Below, piece by piece: positions 23,291 through 33,940 of a stretch of 64,000 nt of DNA. This DNA comes from Alisma plantago-aquatica (Eukaryota > Streptophyta > Magnoliopsida > Alismatales > Alismataceae): contig OY856409.1 of the NCBI GenBank assembly GCA_963693085.1, positions 661,849,591 to 661,913,590 of the forward strand. The letters run 5' to 3'. Position 1 is the first letter of the stretch. Each line of letters starts with the position of its first letter. The notes below the pieces were generated by a model that did no database searches, was not told the origin of the DNA, and saw only the letters and a list, made by a program, of their open reading frames with translations. A program made the translations under genes and the position numbers.

Positions 23291-23929
23291 GCCATGGGAT
23301 GTGCACGGGTATCCACGAAAGTGAAGATTAGACAACGATGTGTGTTTCTTGCAACTTGCAACAGCCAGCTGGCTGGATGGCGAGCGCGACCTAAGTAATT
23401 TGATTTGTTCAGCGATTGGTCAGACGAAGTGTTCCATCACGCGTGTTGTTTTCCCCTGGATACTGATTCAACAGTGCCTGGGAGGCGCAGAGAATGAAAC
23501 AGTAAAACAGAAAAGCTAGCTTGATGGCTTTGACTTTGCTTTTAAAATAAAAAACCAGAAACAACAGAGAAGTTGCTCTCAGCCAGCTTTCATGGATAAC
23601 ACAGCCCACGTGAGATCTCAAAGATTGGGCTTTTCGTCTTCAGGATGTTTTGCACAGCAAAATACAAATATCGACTTCAACGTTTGGAAACAGAATTCAA
23701 GTGGAATCGGGATTGAGCAAATGAATCTTGCTGCTTTCATTTGCCTTTTGGCATAACATTATATAGTGCCCAACGTCCATTCAATTAGTTATAGATCCAA
23801 CTGGTTGAACTGGGCTTCTGCACAGGCCCAGATACAATACAAATAAGCCCCTCATAGCTGATACTTTAAAAGAAAAATCGAACTAGTACAGTTGGCTAGC
23901 CTTTATCTAGTGTGACTAGATATCACGCC
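23291..23929. other. Peroxidase upstream region and intergenic DNA
   Basis: It probably holds the distal promoter of the peroxidase. No other gene is visible; the open frame at 23409-23621 has no recognisable domain. Confidence 0.45.
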
Positions 23930-24360
23930 AATTGTGCCTTTATACTCCCCCTTCCAAATGAGTAACAATATATCCAAAAGGAACTTTTCATAGTTTAATT
24001 ATATATGTTTTGTCCGAGCATGAAATATTGGATTTATAGACAGATGACGAGCACTAAGATTGTCGCAATAGAGAACAGCGGAGAATGGATGTGGAACATG
24101 TAAATCCTTAAAAAGAGAAGCAAGCCCGATCAATCCAGTAGCACCATGAGCCAATGCATGATACTATGTTTCTGTGCTAGATCTAGCTACTGTACATTGG
24201 TTCTTGGAGCTCCAAGAGATGCATGTTGATCCCAAAAAAAGTATAATAACCACTAGTTGGCCTTCTGTAAGAGGGAAACCAGCTCAGTTTGCATCTCAAA
24301 AAGTTGTGACAAGTAGGGATTCTTGAGTATGTAGTTGTACACCTTTGATCACAGTTCCTT
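23930..24360 (-). pseudogene. Copia RNase H remnant with polypurine tract
   Basis: Minus-strand translation gives RRPTSGYYTFFGIN and, after a frame change, LYCDNLSARHLSINPIFHA followed by RTKHI, both diagnostic of the C-terminal RNase H of Ty1/copia polyproteins. Downstream on the same strand GGAAGGGGGAG (near 23950) resembles a polypurine tract before an LTR. Stops and frame changes show that it is dead. It does not simply continue the element at 15.9-19.5 kb because the order would be wrong. Confidence 0.7.
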
Positions 24361-25865
24361 TTATATATCTCAGATTTCTTTAAATTAGAGATAAATGAGA
24401 ATAGTCGGCTTATGCATTAACTGACAAGCTAAGTTATCAGCAAAAGTAATATATGGTTAGGTGATTTTAGTGCGATTTTAGTGTATTTCATCCAATTTAT
24501 GTCAACCATGATATATTCAAAGTAAATAGATAAATACTTCCTCATACTTATTATTATATTGTTCATTACTTATCATCACAATTCAGTTCACCCTTGTTCG
24601 TTTCTTTTCTTGCATTTAAATACATGTATCATGTCCTTGAGGTTCTAATGCAATTTGTAATTAAAATCAATCCTTCTATTCTTTTTAAAATTCTCAATTT
24701 AGGAAGTACTCTGGGTTAGGGTTACTTCTTACCTCTTAATCTCTAGTCATCTTCTCAATTCATTATTATGTGACTTAAATAAAAGTCTTGCATTCATGCA
24801 GGGTTTGCTCATCATTCCATAGCATTAGGTTTGGATCATCGTAATAAAATTTATCACCTTCAGTTGAAGTAATAATACCTACAATTGATCATTTCTTCAC
24901 ATTTATAAGATTATATATAATTTCATGATTCATCTCTCACACTCAACTTAATAAGGAAGTTCTAGGGTTTTGAAAGAGTTGACGTAGTTCAGTACATCAT
25001 AATGACATTAATATTCACTAATCTCATCAACGTGTACAGGGGATTTTGTCAAGGCTATGCACACATACGGAAATCCTAGTTTCCATTTCCATACAATTCA
25101 TCCATCAACTTATATGTATGCATCATTGATTCATTACCTGATTTGAGTCAATCCAGCAAAATAACCCTAAATGTGGAATACCTCCATTTTAGACCCTCAT
25201 ATTGTTCTCTATGTACATATCATATGTATTTCCAGCAAATATCTGACAATATAGTTAAGGAACTTACTCTTATCAAGTTCAAACATGATCCTACACTTGC
25301 CAACTCAGTTTTCAAATGTATCAATCATTAGGCTAAATCTTAGGTAATATTCAAATAAAGTAGTACACTCTTTATCCATTAGATTTTTCATAGAACGTCA
25401 ATCAATAGATCAGGAACTAAACAAATACAATTCACTCAGAAAGAATCTAAATAAGTAGCATTTGATTCCCTAATATCTTGCAAAGTGAATATCCAAATGC
25501 ATCCAAATACAAGCAATGATAGTGATTATTTTAGCCGGATAAAATTAGACTTTCAACATGTATACAAGCTTAAGAGGGATATAAACATTCACATCAGGTG
25601 TGAAGTACCATAAAACATCATGTGTAATATAAATTTCTATAAATCCATTAAGGTTCTATCCATCAAATCCTTTTCTTCCTCCTAATTTAGAAACCCTAAA
25701 AAGGAGAGTAGGAGAGAAACAAAGAGAAAAGATGGTGATATACTATCTTTTCTATTCAAATCATAGGAAAGGTGAAATCTAGACATAGAAATTTTACCAT
25801 GAAAAAGCTATCTAAAGGCGATCAACTTACTTGATTTCAACACTCAAGGAAGATAAAATCCTACA
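24361..25865. other. AT-rich intergenic DNA, no gene seen
   Basis: No coding similarity recognised on either strand. The end nearest 25.7 kb (TTTAGAAACCCTAAAAAGGA) resembles a plant 5' UTR, but no gene follows it. Confidence 0.45.
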
Positions 25866-25882
25866 TCATCAATTCCATCTTT
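25866..25882. repeat. Target-site duplication of LINE-like insertion, left copy
   Basis: TCATCAATTCCATCTTT, 17 bp, repeated exactly at 27531-27547. Confidence 0.9.
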
Positions 25883-27530
25883 TTTTTGTCGGTCAAAAAT
25901 GCATGTTGCTAGTATTACCAAAACGTTGGGCACTAAGTACCCCATTACATCTGACAGAGTTAATCAACCATAACTAAGAGTCAATACCCCCACGCAGGGG
26001 GATAAAGAACCCTATATAGAGCAAGGAAACTAAGAAAAATAAACAAACTGAACGGTTAGATCCTAACACTCCTACCAAAAGAAAGGCTATTACAAACTAT
26101 GATTACATACATTCAGCATACCCACAAAAATAACCATATCTTGACATAGACTACCTCCAGCCACCCTGCTAGGGTCTAGCCTATGAGTATCCCTCTTTCT
26201 TAGCTAGTTGTCACAAGGACCCATAAGGAGCACGACCCAAAACGGATCCTCCAAACTAGAAACAATCACAGTCTAATTATGTGATAAGAAAGGGGCGATG
26301 TAAATTTCTAACAGGGAGTTTGCAAGAAGGAAGCTCGAAGATAGACCTTCTTGCTTAGTACAATACCAGCTGACAGTAGTTGCACCCACAAAGTGTGGCA
26401 TAGCACCAAGAATCAGGACTTCCTTTTCACTTCTACCTCACCAACTAACCCTGCCAGGCCTACAACTTCTCTTGCTTGACTAGCACAGATCAACATTCAG
26501 GTGACCAAGCAGAACGGAGTGACTGAACCAGCAAACTATCGAACACCTTGAAGGTGTTCCTACACGTAACAGTAGGAAGGCCCAAAGAGAAGAAGAAGAA
26601 GAAGAAGAAGAAGAAGCCTTCCACCCCCCTTGAACCCAACCCACACGAGGCTAGCCTACTGCTTGCATAGAGGTGCCTAACTCCTTGATCAGAGAACCGG
26701 ACTGGATGAGAATAGAGTTCAACCAGTTTCTTCCTAGCTGAAGAGAGACCCCCTCTAGGAGAGGACTTCGGCTAGGATCCAGAACCCCTGTTTGTACAGA
26801 GGGATATCATCGAGCACCTTGCGAGTGCTCCAAACGCAGCACTAGGGGTCACCTTACTTATGCCAGGTCAGTGCCAATGCACCTCAACTGCCCAACAGCC
26901 AGCAGTGGCATCCAGCGGTGATGACGAAGGAGCTACCCTCTGCAAGTCGAGGACCCCAGAACTGAAGGCACCGCCACAAAGGAAGTGCCACCACCAGACA
27001 TGGCGATGCAGCGCCAGTGGATGTCGTGGAGCCATCGCACCACTGGGCGAGGCCAGGTACCAACTCGGGAAAGGGGGCAGGAATCAGAAAAGGAAGTCGA
27101 GAGACTCCCTTACTGCGCCTACAAAGACGGGGCAACCGTGCATGAGACCAGACCCAACAAGAGGTGGCTCCTCTCCATCTGTCCCTCATAAACATGATGG
27201 AGTCGACGATGAAGTCGATGCCGCAACGACCCTGGTTCTGGCTTCTACGCCACATATCCCGCCTCCTCCTCACTCCAAGCCAAGATCCGCCCCAAGCGAT
27301 GATGACCAGAACTTGAAATCTAGAGATCGCTACTTGAACGTGAAGCTTCACCATATCCGATGAGACCGCTGCTGACTTCGGTTGATGAAGCCACACCGTG
27401 GCCGATGAGGGCCAGGGGGAGGAAAGCGTCGAAGAGGCACTCCCTCCCCCCAGCAGTAGTCGTCGAGCATTCTAGAGAGAGGCGAGAGCTAACCCTAGAG
27501 AGAGAGAGAGCCCTGTCGCTTATAAGTAAT
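25883..27530 (-). mobile_element. LINE-like (L1-type) non-autonomous insertion
   Basis: A 1.65-kb block is bounded by a perfect 17-bp duplication. The left edge is a T-run, so on the minus strand the element ends in poly(A), preceded by GGGGTACTTAGTGCCCAACG, which resembles plant L1 3' ends. The minus-strand 5' end is GC-rich and starts with an AG/CT-rich tract. An open frame of 170 codons (27396-26884, minus) has no domain that I recognise, and no endonuclease or reverse transcriptase motifs are present, so the element is internally deleted or chimeric. Movement would require L1 enzymes in trans. Confidence 0.8.
26589..26616. repeat. (GAA)9 microsatellite
   Basis: Perfect GAA run inside the LINE-like insertion. 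Confidence 0.9.
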
Positions 27531-27547
27531 TCATCAATTCCATCTTT
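27531..27547. repeat. Target-site duplication of LINE-like insertion, right copy
   Basis: Exact right copy of the 17-bp duplication. Confidence 0.9.
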
Positions 27548-27562
27548 GTCTCCTTTGAAACC

Positions 27563-27567
27563 CTAAC
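27563..27567. repeat. Chromovirus target-site duplication CTAAC, left
   Basis: CTAAC directly before the 5' LTR; the same five bases follow the 3' LTR at 42323-42327. Confidence 0.9.
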
Positions 27568-28959
27568 TATAACATCCCTGACCTGGGTTATGCTTTAACC
27601 CTAGATGTTTTGTTTAAGAAAGATAATTATATGTTTGCTCTTATCTTTTTAAAAGTAATTAAGTCCCAAAAGGAACTTATGTTTCAATTTTAGTCCTTTT
27701 TGAATAATGTTGAGACAATGTTTTGTCTGTTTTAGACTAAAGTGCAAATTACCCAAGTTGAGGGGTTAACTTGCAAATGTTACATGGTAAAATGTTCCTC
27801 AAGTGTTGAAGTATAATAAGAATGAAAATGATACAGAGGTATGGCTTGTGGAAGCCAGAACACCAAGAAAGAGCTTATTAAGCAATGTTTGTGCATTAAA
27901 ACCTAGTTTTGGTGTAATGTGCAAATTACCCAAAACATAGGGTTCAATATGCAAAATACCACTTCTAGAGAGTCCCTAATATTTTTTTGTATCAATTAGA
28001 GACAAGAAAATCAGAGGGGTGTCTCATTTGAATCACTTTGGAGGAGAGAGAATCTTGATATTAAAATAATCAAGATTTAAGCATAATTGAAACCCTAATT
28101 CAATTTAATGCAAAAATAAATATATTAATGGAAGTGTCCTACAACCAAAAATGAGATGGTTGAATTTGAATAAGTGTGAACGTCCTTGTGCCTTGCAAAG
28201 GCCACGAAATATCTTAAGTAAGTGGAGAGCCCACTCACATTAGTTAACTAAAAAGTAATATCCACTCAATTTTGGATATTATTATTATAATGGTTAAGGT
28301 GCTTAAATTGTTTTCTTTTAATTCGTGGATAATGAAGAGGAATTACATGGTTGGGAAGATGGATTCATATTCAAGGGATTTAGGGGAGTATGTGGCACCA
28401 ATTTTGGGAGTTGAAGGAACTAATTATTACTTTCTCTCTCATTGAAATTCCCTTATATACATCCCATTTTCAACCCACATGAAAGGCTTTTTCGATCCCT
28501 TTTTATTTCCTTGCTTTGTCCATGCACAAAGGAGCTTAGGAGAAATAGGAGGACGTGCCCCAACTTGTAGGTAAACTCCATAGTCATCTTCAACCTTGAA
28601 TTCATGGTGAAAATCGAAATTCAATGCTTAATTCCTTCTTTTCTTCATTCAATCTTCAACCTTAGCCTTTCATTTCACTCAAAGACTTGAGAATGGGCCT
28701 TGGACAGTTGAGAGAGCTTCATTCACCATTGAGGACGTGAAGCTTGAAGCTTGGATTCAGTTTTGAAGGTGGGTTATATAACTTGAACCCTTAAATGTCA
28801 TTATTGCTTGCAATTTATTCATCATATGATTGAACTTTTCTTCTTTCTCGATTTTCTTCTAATTAGTTGTTGAAATTATCATAAGAATCACAACTGATTT
28901 CAGAGGTTCAAAGCTTGAAGATGATGATGTCATCTCAAGCATACACCTCAACAAAGGAA

Positions 28960-30060
28960 TGGGCAAATGGTTTTCAAAATCGATTGAACTAATTCAATTT
29001 CAAAACCGATTGAACTAATTTGGTTTCAAAACTGATTGAGATAATTCAGTTTCAAAACCGAATGAGTTGATTCGGTTTCAAAACTGAATGGGGAATTGAG
29101 TTCAAAATCGAATGGGTAATTGAACCTAAGATCGAATGGGTAATTGACCTCAAGATCGAATGGGTAATTAAGTCAAGATCGAATGGGTAATTGAACCCAA
29201 AATCAAATGGGTAATTGACCTCAAGATTGAATGAGTAATTAAGTCAAGATCGAATAGGTAATTAAGTCAAGAACGAATGGGTAATTGACCTCAAGATCGA
29301 ATGGGTAATTAAGTCAAGATCGAATGGGTAATTAAGTCAAGACCAAATGGGTAATTGACTTCAAGATCGAATGGATAATTGAGTTCAAAATCGAATGGGT
29401 AATGGATCTTAAGATCGAATGGGTAAATTGAACTTCAAAAATGTTTGGGGTTAATTGCTGATGTGGATGATGAAGATCCAATGGTTCAAATTGATTTAAT
29501 TAAAATGGTTCTAAGAATGGATGGCCCATTGATTATAAACCCTAATTGGATTGAATGGTTGAAACCCTAAATTGATTGAGCTGATTTCTAAGTTGAATGG
29601 CTCAAACAGTCTCAAGACCGTTTGAGGTCAAACGACCTCAAGACCGTTTGAGGACAGGTGATGTCATAAGTTGGATGATGATCCAATGGTCTCAATTTGA
29701 TCTAATTCCAATGGTTTCAATGTTGGAGGGTCCATTGATTACAAACCCTAGACCCAATAGATTGTTTTGGTTTCAAATCAATGGTTGATGATTCAGTTTC
29801 AAGACCGAATGGATTGATTCGGTTTCAAGACTGAATGAATAGATTCAATTTCAAGACCGAATGGGTTGATTCGGTTTCATAATCAATTGATGATGATTCA
29901 GTTTCAAAACCGAATGGGTGATTCGATTTACAATTGGTCAAGACCATTTGAAAGATTGATTCAAGACCATTTGAAGGATAAAGTACCTCAAGACCGTTTG
30001 AGGGTCTAATACCTCAATACCGTTTGAAGGTCTATTTGATTCAAACCATGTAAGTACTAT
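28960..30060. repeat. Minisatellite array in 5' LTR (GAATGGGTAATT and CGGTTTCAAAACCG)
   Basis: The first part alternates ATTCGGTTTCAAAACCGA-type units, whose core CGGTTTCAAAACCG is nearly self-complementary. The middle (about 29090-29430) is a run of 20-24-bp units built on AAGATCGAATGGGTAATT with AAGT or TGACCTC linkers. The last part repeats CTCAAGACCGTTTGA. No coding potential. Confidence 0.9.
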
Positions 30061-30364
30061 TAAACCCCATATTGATAATGATGTATATCAAAGATAATTA
30101 CAATGGTTGTACCTTTAAGGTACTTAAGTGATTAGTACCTTTTGAGTGGTTAATATTTGATGCTCATGAAGAAAGTAACTCAATACACTATGCTAACCCT
30201 TCATTCAAGTTAACCTAATCTAATCAAGTTTGAAGTAATTAATATCCTAGAAAGGATGAGAGAGAGAGGAATCCATACATGTATGATAATCATGTAGTGG
30301 TTAAGCCTCAATACTTTCAAAATGAATATAATATGTAATTAGGGTATGATCCTTTATAAAGAGA

Positions 30365-30925
30365 TCATGAAACCCTAATTGAGAAGGTTGATGAACCCTA
30401 ACCCTAATCCAGGGTAATGGTGTAACCCTAATCTAGGGTGATGATATGAGAAATCCCAATTCAGGGTAATATAATGAAAAACCCTAATTTAAGGGGATGC
30501 TTCATGAAACAATAATTTTGGGTTAAGCTACATGTGAAACCATAATGCAGTGATGTGATGTGTAACCCTAATCTAGGGTAATGATGTAACCCTAATTAAG
30601 GGTGATGTGATGTGAAACCCTAATCAAGGGTGATGCCATGTGAAACCCTAATTAAGGGTGGGGTAATGTGAAACCCTAATCCAGGGTGATGTCAAGTGAA
30701 ACCCTAATTCAGAGATGTGATATGAAACTCAATCCAGGGTGATGCTGTGTAATGCTATATGAAATCCTACCCTAATATAGGGTGAAGGTATGTGAAATCC
30801 TAACTTTGGATTATAGTGCATGAAACCCTAATGTTGGGTAATATGATGATAAACCATAACCCTAATTTTGGGTAACGGGATGAGTATCCCTAATTGACAT
30901 GAATTTGGGAAACCCTAACCCTAAT
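30365..30925. repeat. Telo-box-rich array in 5' LTR
   Basis: Irregular units of about 20-30 bp carry GTGAAACCCTAATCMAGGGTGATG-like text. AAACCCTAA, the plant telo-box (same sequence as two joined telomere units), occurs exactly about eight times here and about three more times elsewhere in the LTR, with several AACCCTAA variants. In many units the motif is followed by AGGGT, giving CCCTAAT...AGGG inverted pairs. Confidence 0.9.
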
Positions 30926-32809
30926 GAGTAAACAGTGATGCTACCATTACAGTGCATAGTGTTGATATGTAATTGATATAACTGTTATCATGTGTACTAA
31001 TCATGCAGGTATCATGAGATGTTGGACATAGCCAGGTATAGGCCATGATGTTTTATTATTGGAATTGTTTTATGGGCCTTGTGAGCCATAATATGCTTTG
31101 TTGCCTAATAAGAGGCAACAAGAGATTAATGGGCTTTAACAGCCATGTGAGATACCTATATTGCAAGTATCATGTTTACCTTGGTCAGATGACCTAAAGG
31201 CATTAGTTACCTGATAAGTGGTAACAAGTGTTCTTTGATGAATGGAGGGTTTGAATACCTATATTCCATAATCATGATGATGAGATATTAAGGGATGAGA
31301 ATATCCATGATGTGAAAAGGGATTGAGATCCCAATGATTTTATTAAACTTCAAAAAGTACTTGATAGAAGTATTACTCTTTCATTGTACCATTTGTTATA
31401 ATGATTTATGTTTGAAAACCTGACTGATGCTAAAAGAATATGGTAATGTACTTAATTAACCAAGTGAAATCTTATCATGTAGAGCCCTGGCCATAGATCC
31501 ATTATCGTCAGTAGTTGGTGATGGTGAAACAGGTTTTCCTACGGGAACTCCTGGAGGGCATACTGTTGAGTATGTGGGGGTTATGGGTGTGAATATCCTT
31601 ATGCCCTAATGGAGGAATTCATGTGAGATAAACATTAAATCTCTCAATCCTTCATTATATATGTCGGGATGGATGTATCACTAATCTCCTGAATGTCAAG
31701 ATGGATGTATCACTAATCTCCCGATGATGTTAATATCGGATCGATGTGAGATAAATATGAAATCTCTCGATTGTGAAGAGAGTACAGCTGCCACTATAAC
31801 TCTATAGCAAAGTTATCAGTATACCCTAGAAAGCTATTTAGTAGAGACACAAGATGTCTTTCATTTTGTCCTCACACTGACTGAGGAAGTTGAGGTCATG
31901 GGAATCCGGCTCTTCCATTGACCTATGTATGGTACCGATTTCGATTTTGCAATGGTCGGTTGGAGTATGAGCGGTATACCTCATCTCCTCAGGGCTTAAG
32001 TATGACTGTAAAATGTAATCAGCCGTGTAGCATATTTGTTTAAGTTTGAAATACGAGAATCATTGGTTGATGATATCTTGCTTAGTATATCCTAGATGGA
32101 TAAATGTTATACATATTATTCATATTCCTTATTGGATAAATGACATTCTGCCTTATCAAGTTACAAGCTGAAATGCTTTGAATAAGAACATTGCTCTAAT
32201 ATGCTTAGATAATTGATTTGTCTGTTGTTGAATACTTATGATTCCTCTGCTCAGTTTTATTCCATTAATTTGCAATAATAATATTTCTGGCGAAGAGTTA
32301 TATCTCTCGTTGGGGCAATTTCAATTGTCTCACCCCCGTGGGATCCAACTTTTTAGGTAGACGCGGAAGAAGGAGCAGAAACCCTACAGTAAGGGAAGAG
32401 CAACAGCAGCAACAATAGGGACATCAGTGACATTCTAGATGGAGACACTGGCTGTCATGTTTTGTATAGTGAGTCCTATGTGTCATCTCTGTACTCTTAG
32501 GTCCTAGGAGTTAGTAGTTAAGTGCTTTTATGATCGATCTGAGATTTTGGCTCAATGCCTCGAGGTTCTTATACTGTCTGTGTATAGTTTCAACAAGGCA
32601 GTTTATTCTTGTAATCCTCGAGATGAGACGGTACAGGATATGTACTTATGAACCAGGATGTAAATGAAATACATTGGTTCTTGATAAAAGACTTTTTCTA
32701 TGTTTGGGTCTCTTTGTAAATGGTTTTAATTTTTAGTGATTTTTAGTAATCTGCTGTTAATGAGGGCTTTCGCTTAGTTAATTACGTTTTATTCGAACGC
32801 TTCGCGACA

Positions 32810-32835
32810 TTTGTTGGTATTAGAGCTCTAGGTTC
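32810..32835 (+). other. Chromovirus primer-binding site
   Basis: TTGTTGGTATTAGAGCTCTA starts just after the LTR; TGGTATTAGAGC differs by one base from the TGGTATCAGAGC Met-tRNA site. Confidence 0.85.
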
Positions 32836-33059
32836 GTTGAGTCTACAGAGACATAGGATTAAGGTTGTTGAGTCTGTTCTAGTATCTTCCAGTAATCTGA
32901 TAGTGTCTACTGCTCATATAGGAGGAGAAGAAGAACTTAAAGATCTCTGGATCACACGAAGAACATGCTACTGAGAGCAGTGTTGTTGTACCAGGAAGAG
33001 GTACAAGGGACCAGGATAGGGAGGAACTAGAACCTGAACATCCCCAGCTTAATCAAGCT

Positions 33060-33940
33060 GCACTGGAAAACCCAACCTTCCATGATCTGTTTGGGTAGTT
33101 CATGGCAACCATGATGCATATGGCAGATAGGATGCCACCACCTGCACCTAGGGCACCAACTCACCATGAAGGAAAGGGAGCCGGTAAGACTTTCGAATGA
33201 CTTTGTCGGGTTGGGGCCACAGATTATGCTGGTACAGCTGACCCAGCATATGCAGATATGTGGCTGATTGAGTTGGAGAAGGCCTTTAGAATTCTCAATA
33301 TCCTAGAAGATGAGAAGGTTAGACATGTAGTATACCTTCTTAAGGGGAGCACTGGCCACTGGTGGACAATAGAAGAGGGCAAGAGGCTAGGTGTTGAGAT
33401 CGGATGGGAAGTATTCTGATGAGAATTCGTCAATAGATATTTTCCTAAGATGTTTCTAGATGAGAAGATCTCTCAGTTTGAGAGGTTAAGGCAAGGACCA
33501 ATGAACATTAGTGAGTATGAAGCTAAGTTCATGGAGCTTTTACAGTTCTGTCCGCATATGGCAGCTATTGATGAAGAAAGAATTTGGTGTTTTGAGAAGG
33601 GGTTGAATGCTGATTTGACCACTCTTGTATCTACCTTAGAGAACAGGGAGAGGTTCGCCACCTTTGTGGAGTCCGTAAGAAGGATAGAAAGGTCAGTGAT
33701 TGAGAAATGTCATACCAAGAGTAAGAAGGTGTATACTCAGTTTCAAGGACAAGGGTCCAAAAGTTTCAAGAAACTGAGGTTTTCTGTACCAATAGCACCA
33801 CCAAGATTCAATACCCAGATGCAATGGACGTCGAATAGGGGTAGAGGTTGTAGTTTACCACCAGAAGGAGACCACAACTCAACATCAGTGTCAGTAATGG
33901 GACCACCCAGGCCACAGTCAGGGAACATAGGCTATTTATA
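33060..33940 (+). pseudogene. Broken gag of chromovirus
   Basis: Retrotransposon gag capsid domain. Readable phrases include AYADMWLIELEKAFRIL, FPKMFLDEKISQFERLRQG and MNISEYEAKFMELL, all typical of Ty3/gypsy gag. In-frame stops are at 33096 (TAG), 33198 (TGA), 33417 and 33420 (TGA TGA). A frameshift between about 33900 and 33941 moves the zinc knuckle (CGKMGHLMKDC) into the pol frame, and the knuckle's first Cys is lost. The intact protein would form particles and bind element RNA; this copy is dead. Confidence 0.9.

Larger units (their letters stand above)
27568..32809 (+). repeat. 5' LTR of chromovirus (5.24 kb)
   Basis: It starts TATAACATCC (the 3' LTR has the canonical TGTAACATCC) and ends CGCGACA, directly before the primer-binding site. 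The interior has long arrays of short repeats (28960-30060 and 30370-30920). It retains a 629-bp segment (31153-31781) that the 3' LTR has lost. Confidence 0.93.

Noticed and set aside
26860..27363. 167-codon plus-strand frame in the LINE-like insertion
   Set aside because: Low-complexity translation in GC-rich DNA, opposite to the element's own orientation; no domain recognised.
28960..30060. CRISPR-like regular array
   Set aside because: Plant genome context, and the units are directly adjacent minisatellite repeats without unique spacers, inside an LTR duplicated at the other end of the element.
30365..30925. Interstitial telomere repeat or ancient chromosome end
   Set aside because: The motifs are embedded in diverged 20-30-bp units inside an LTR and recur in the other LTR; they are not head-to-tail TTTAGGG arrays.
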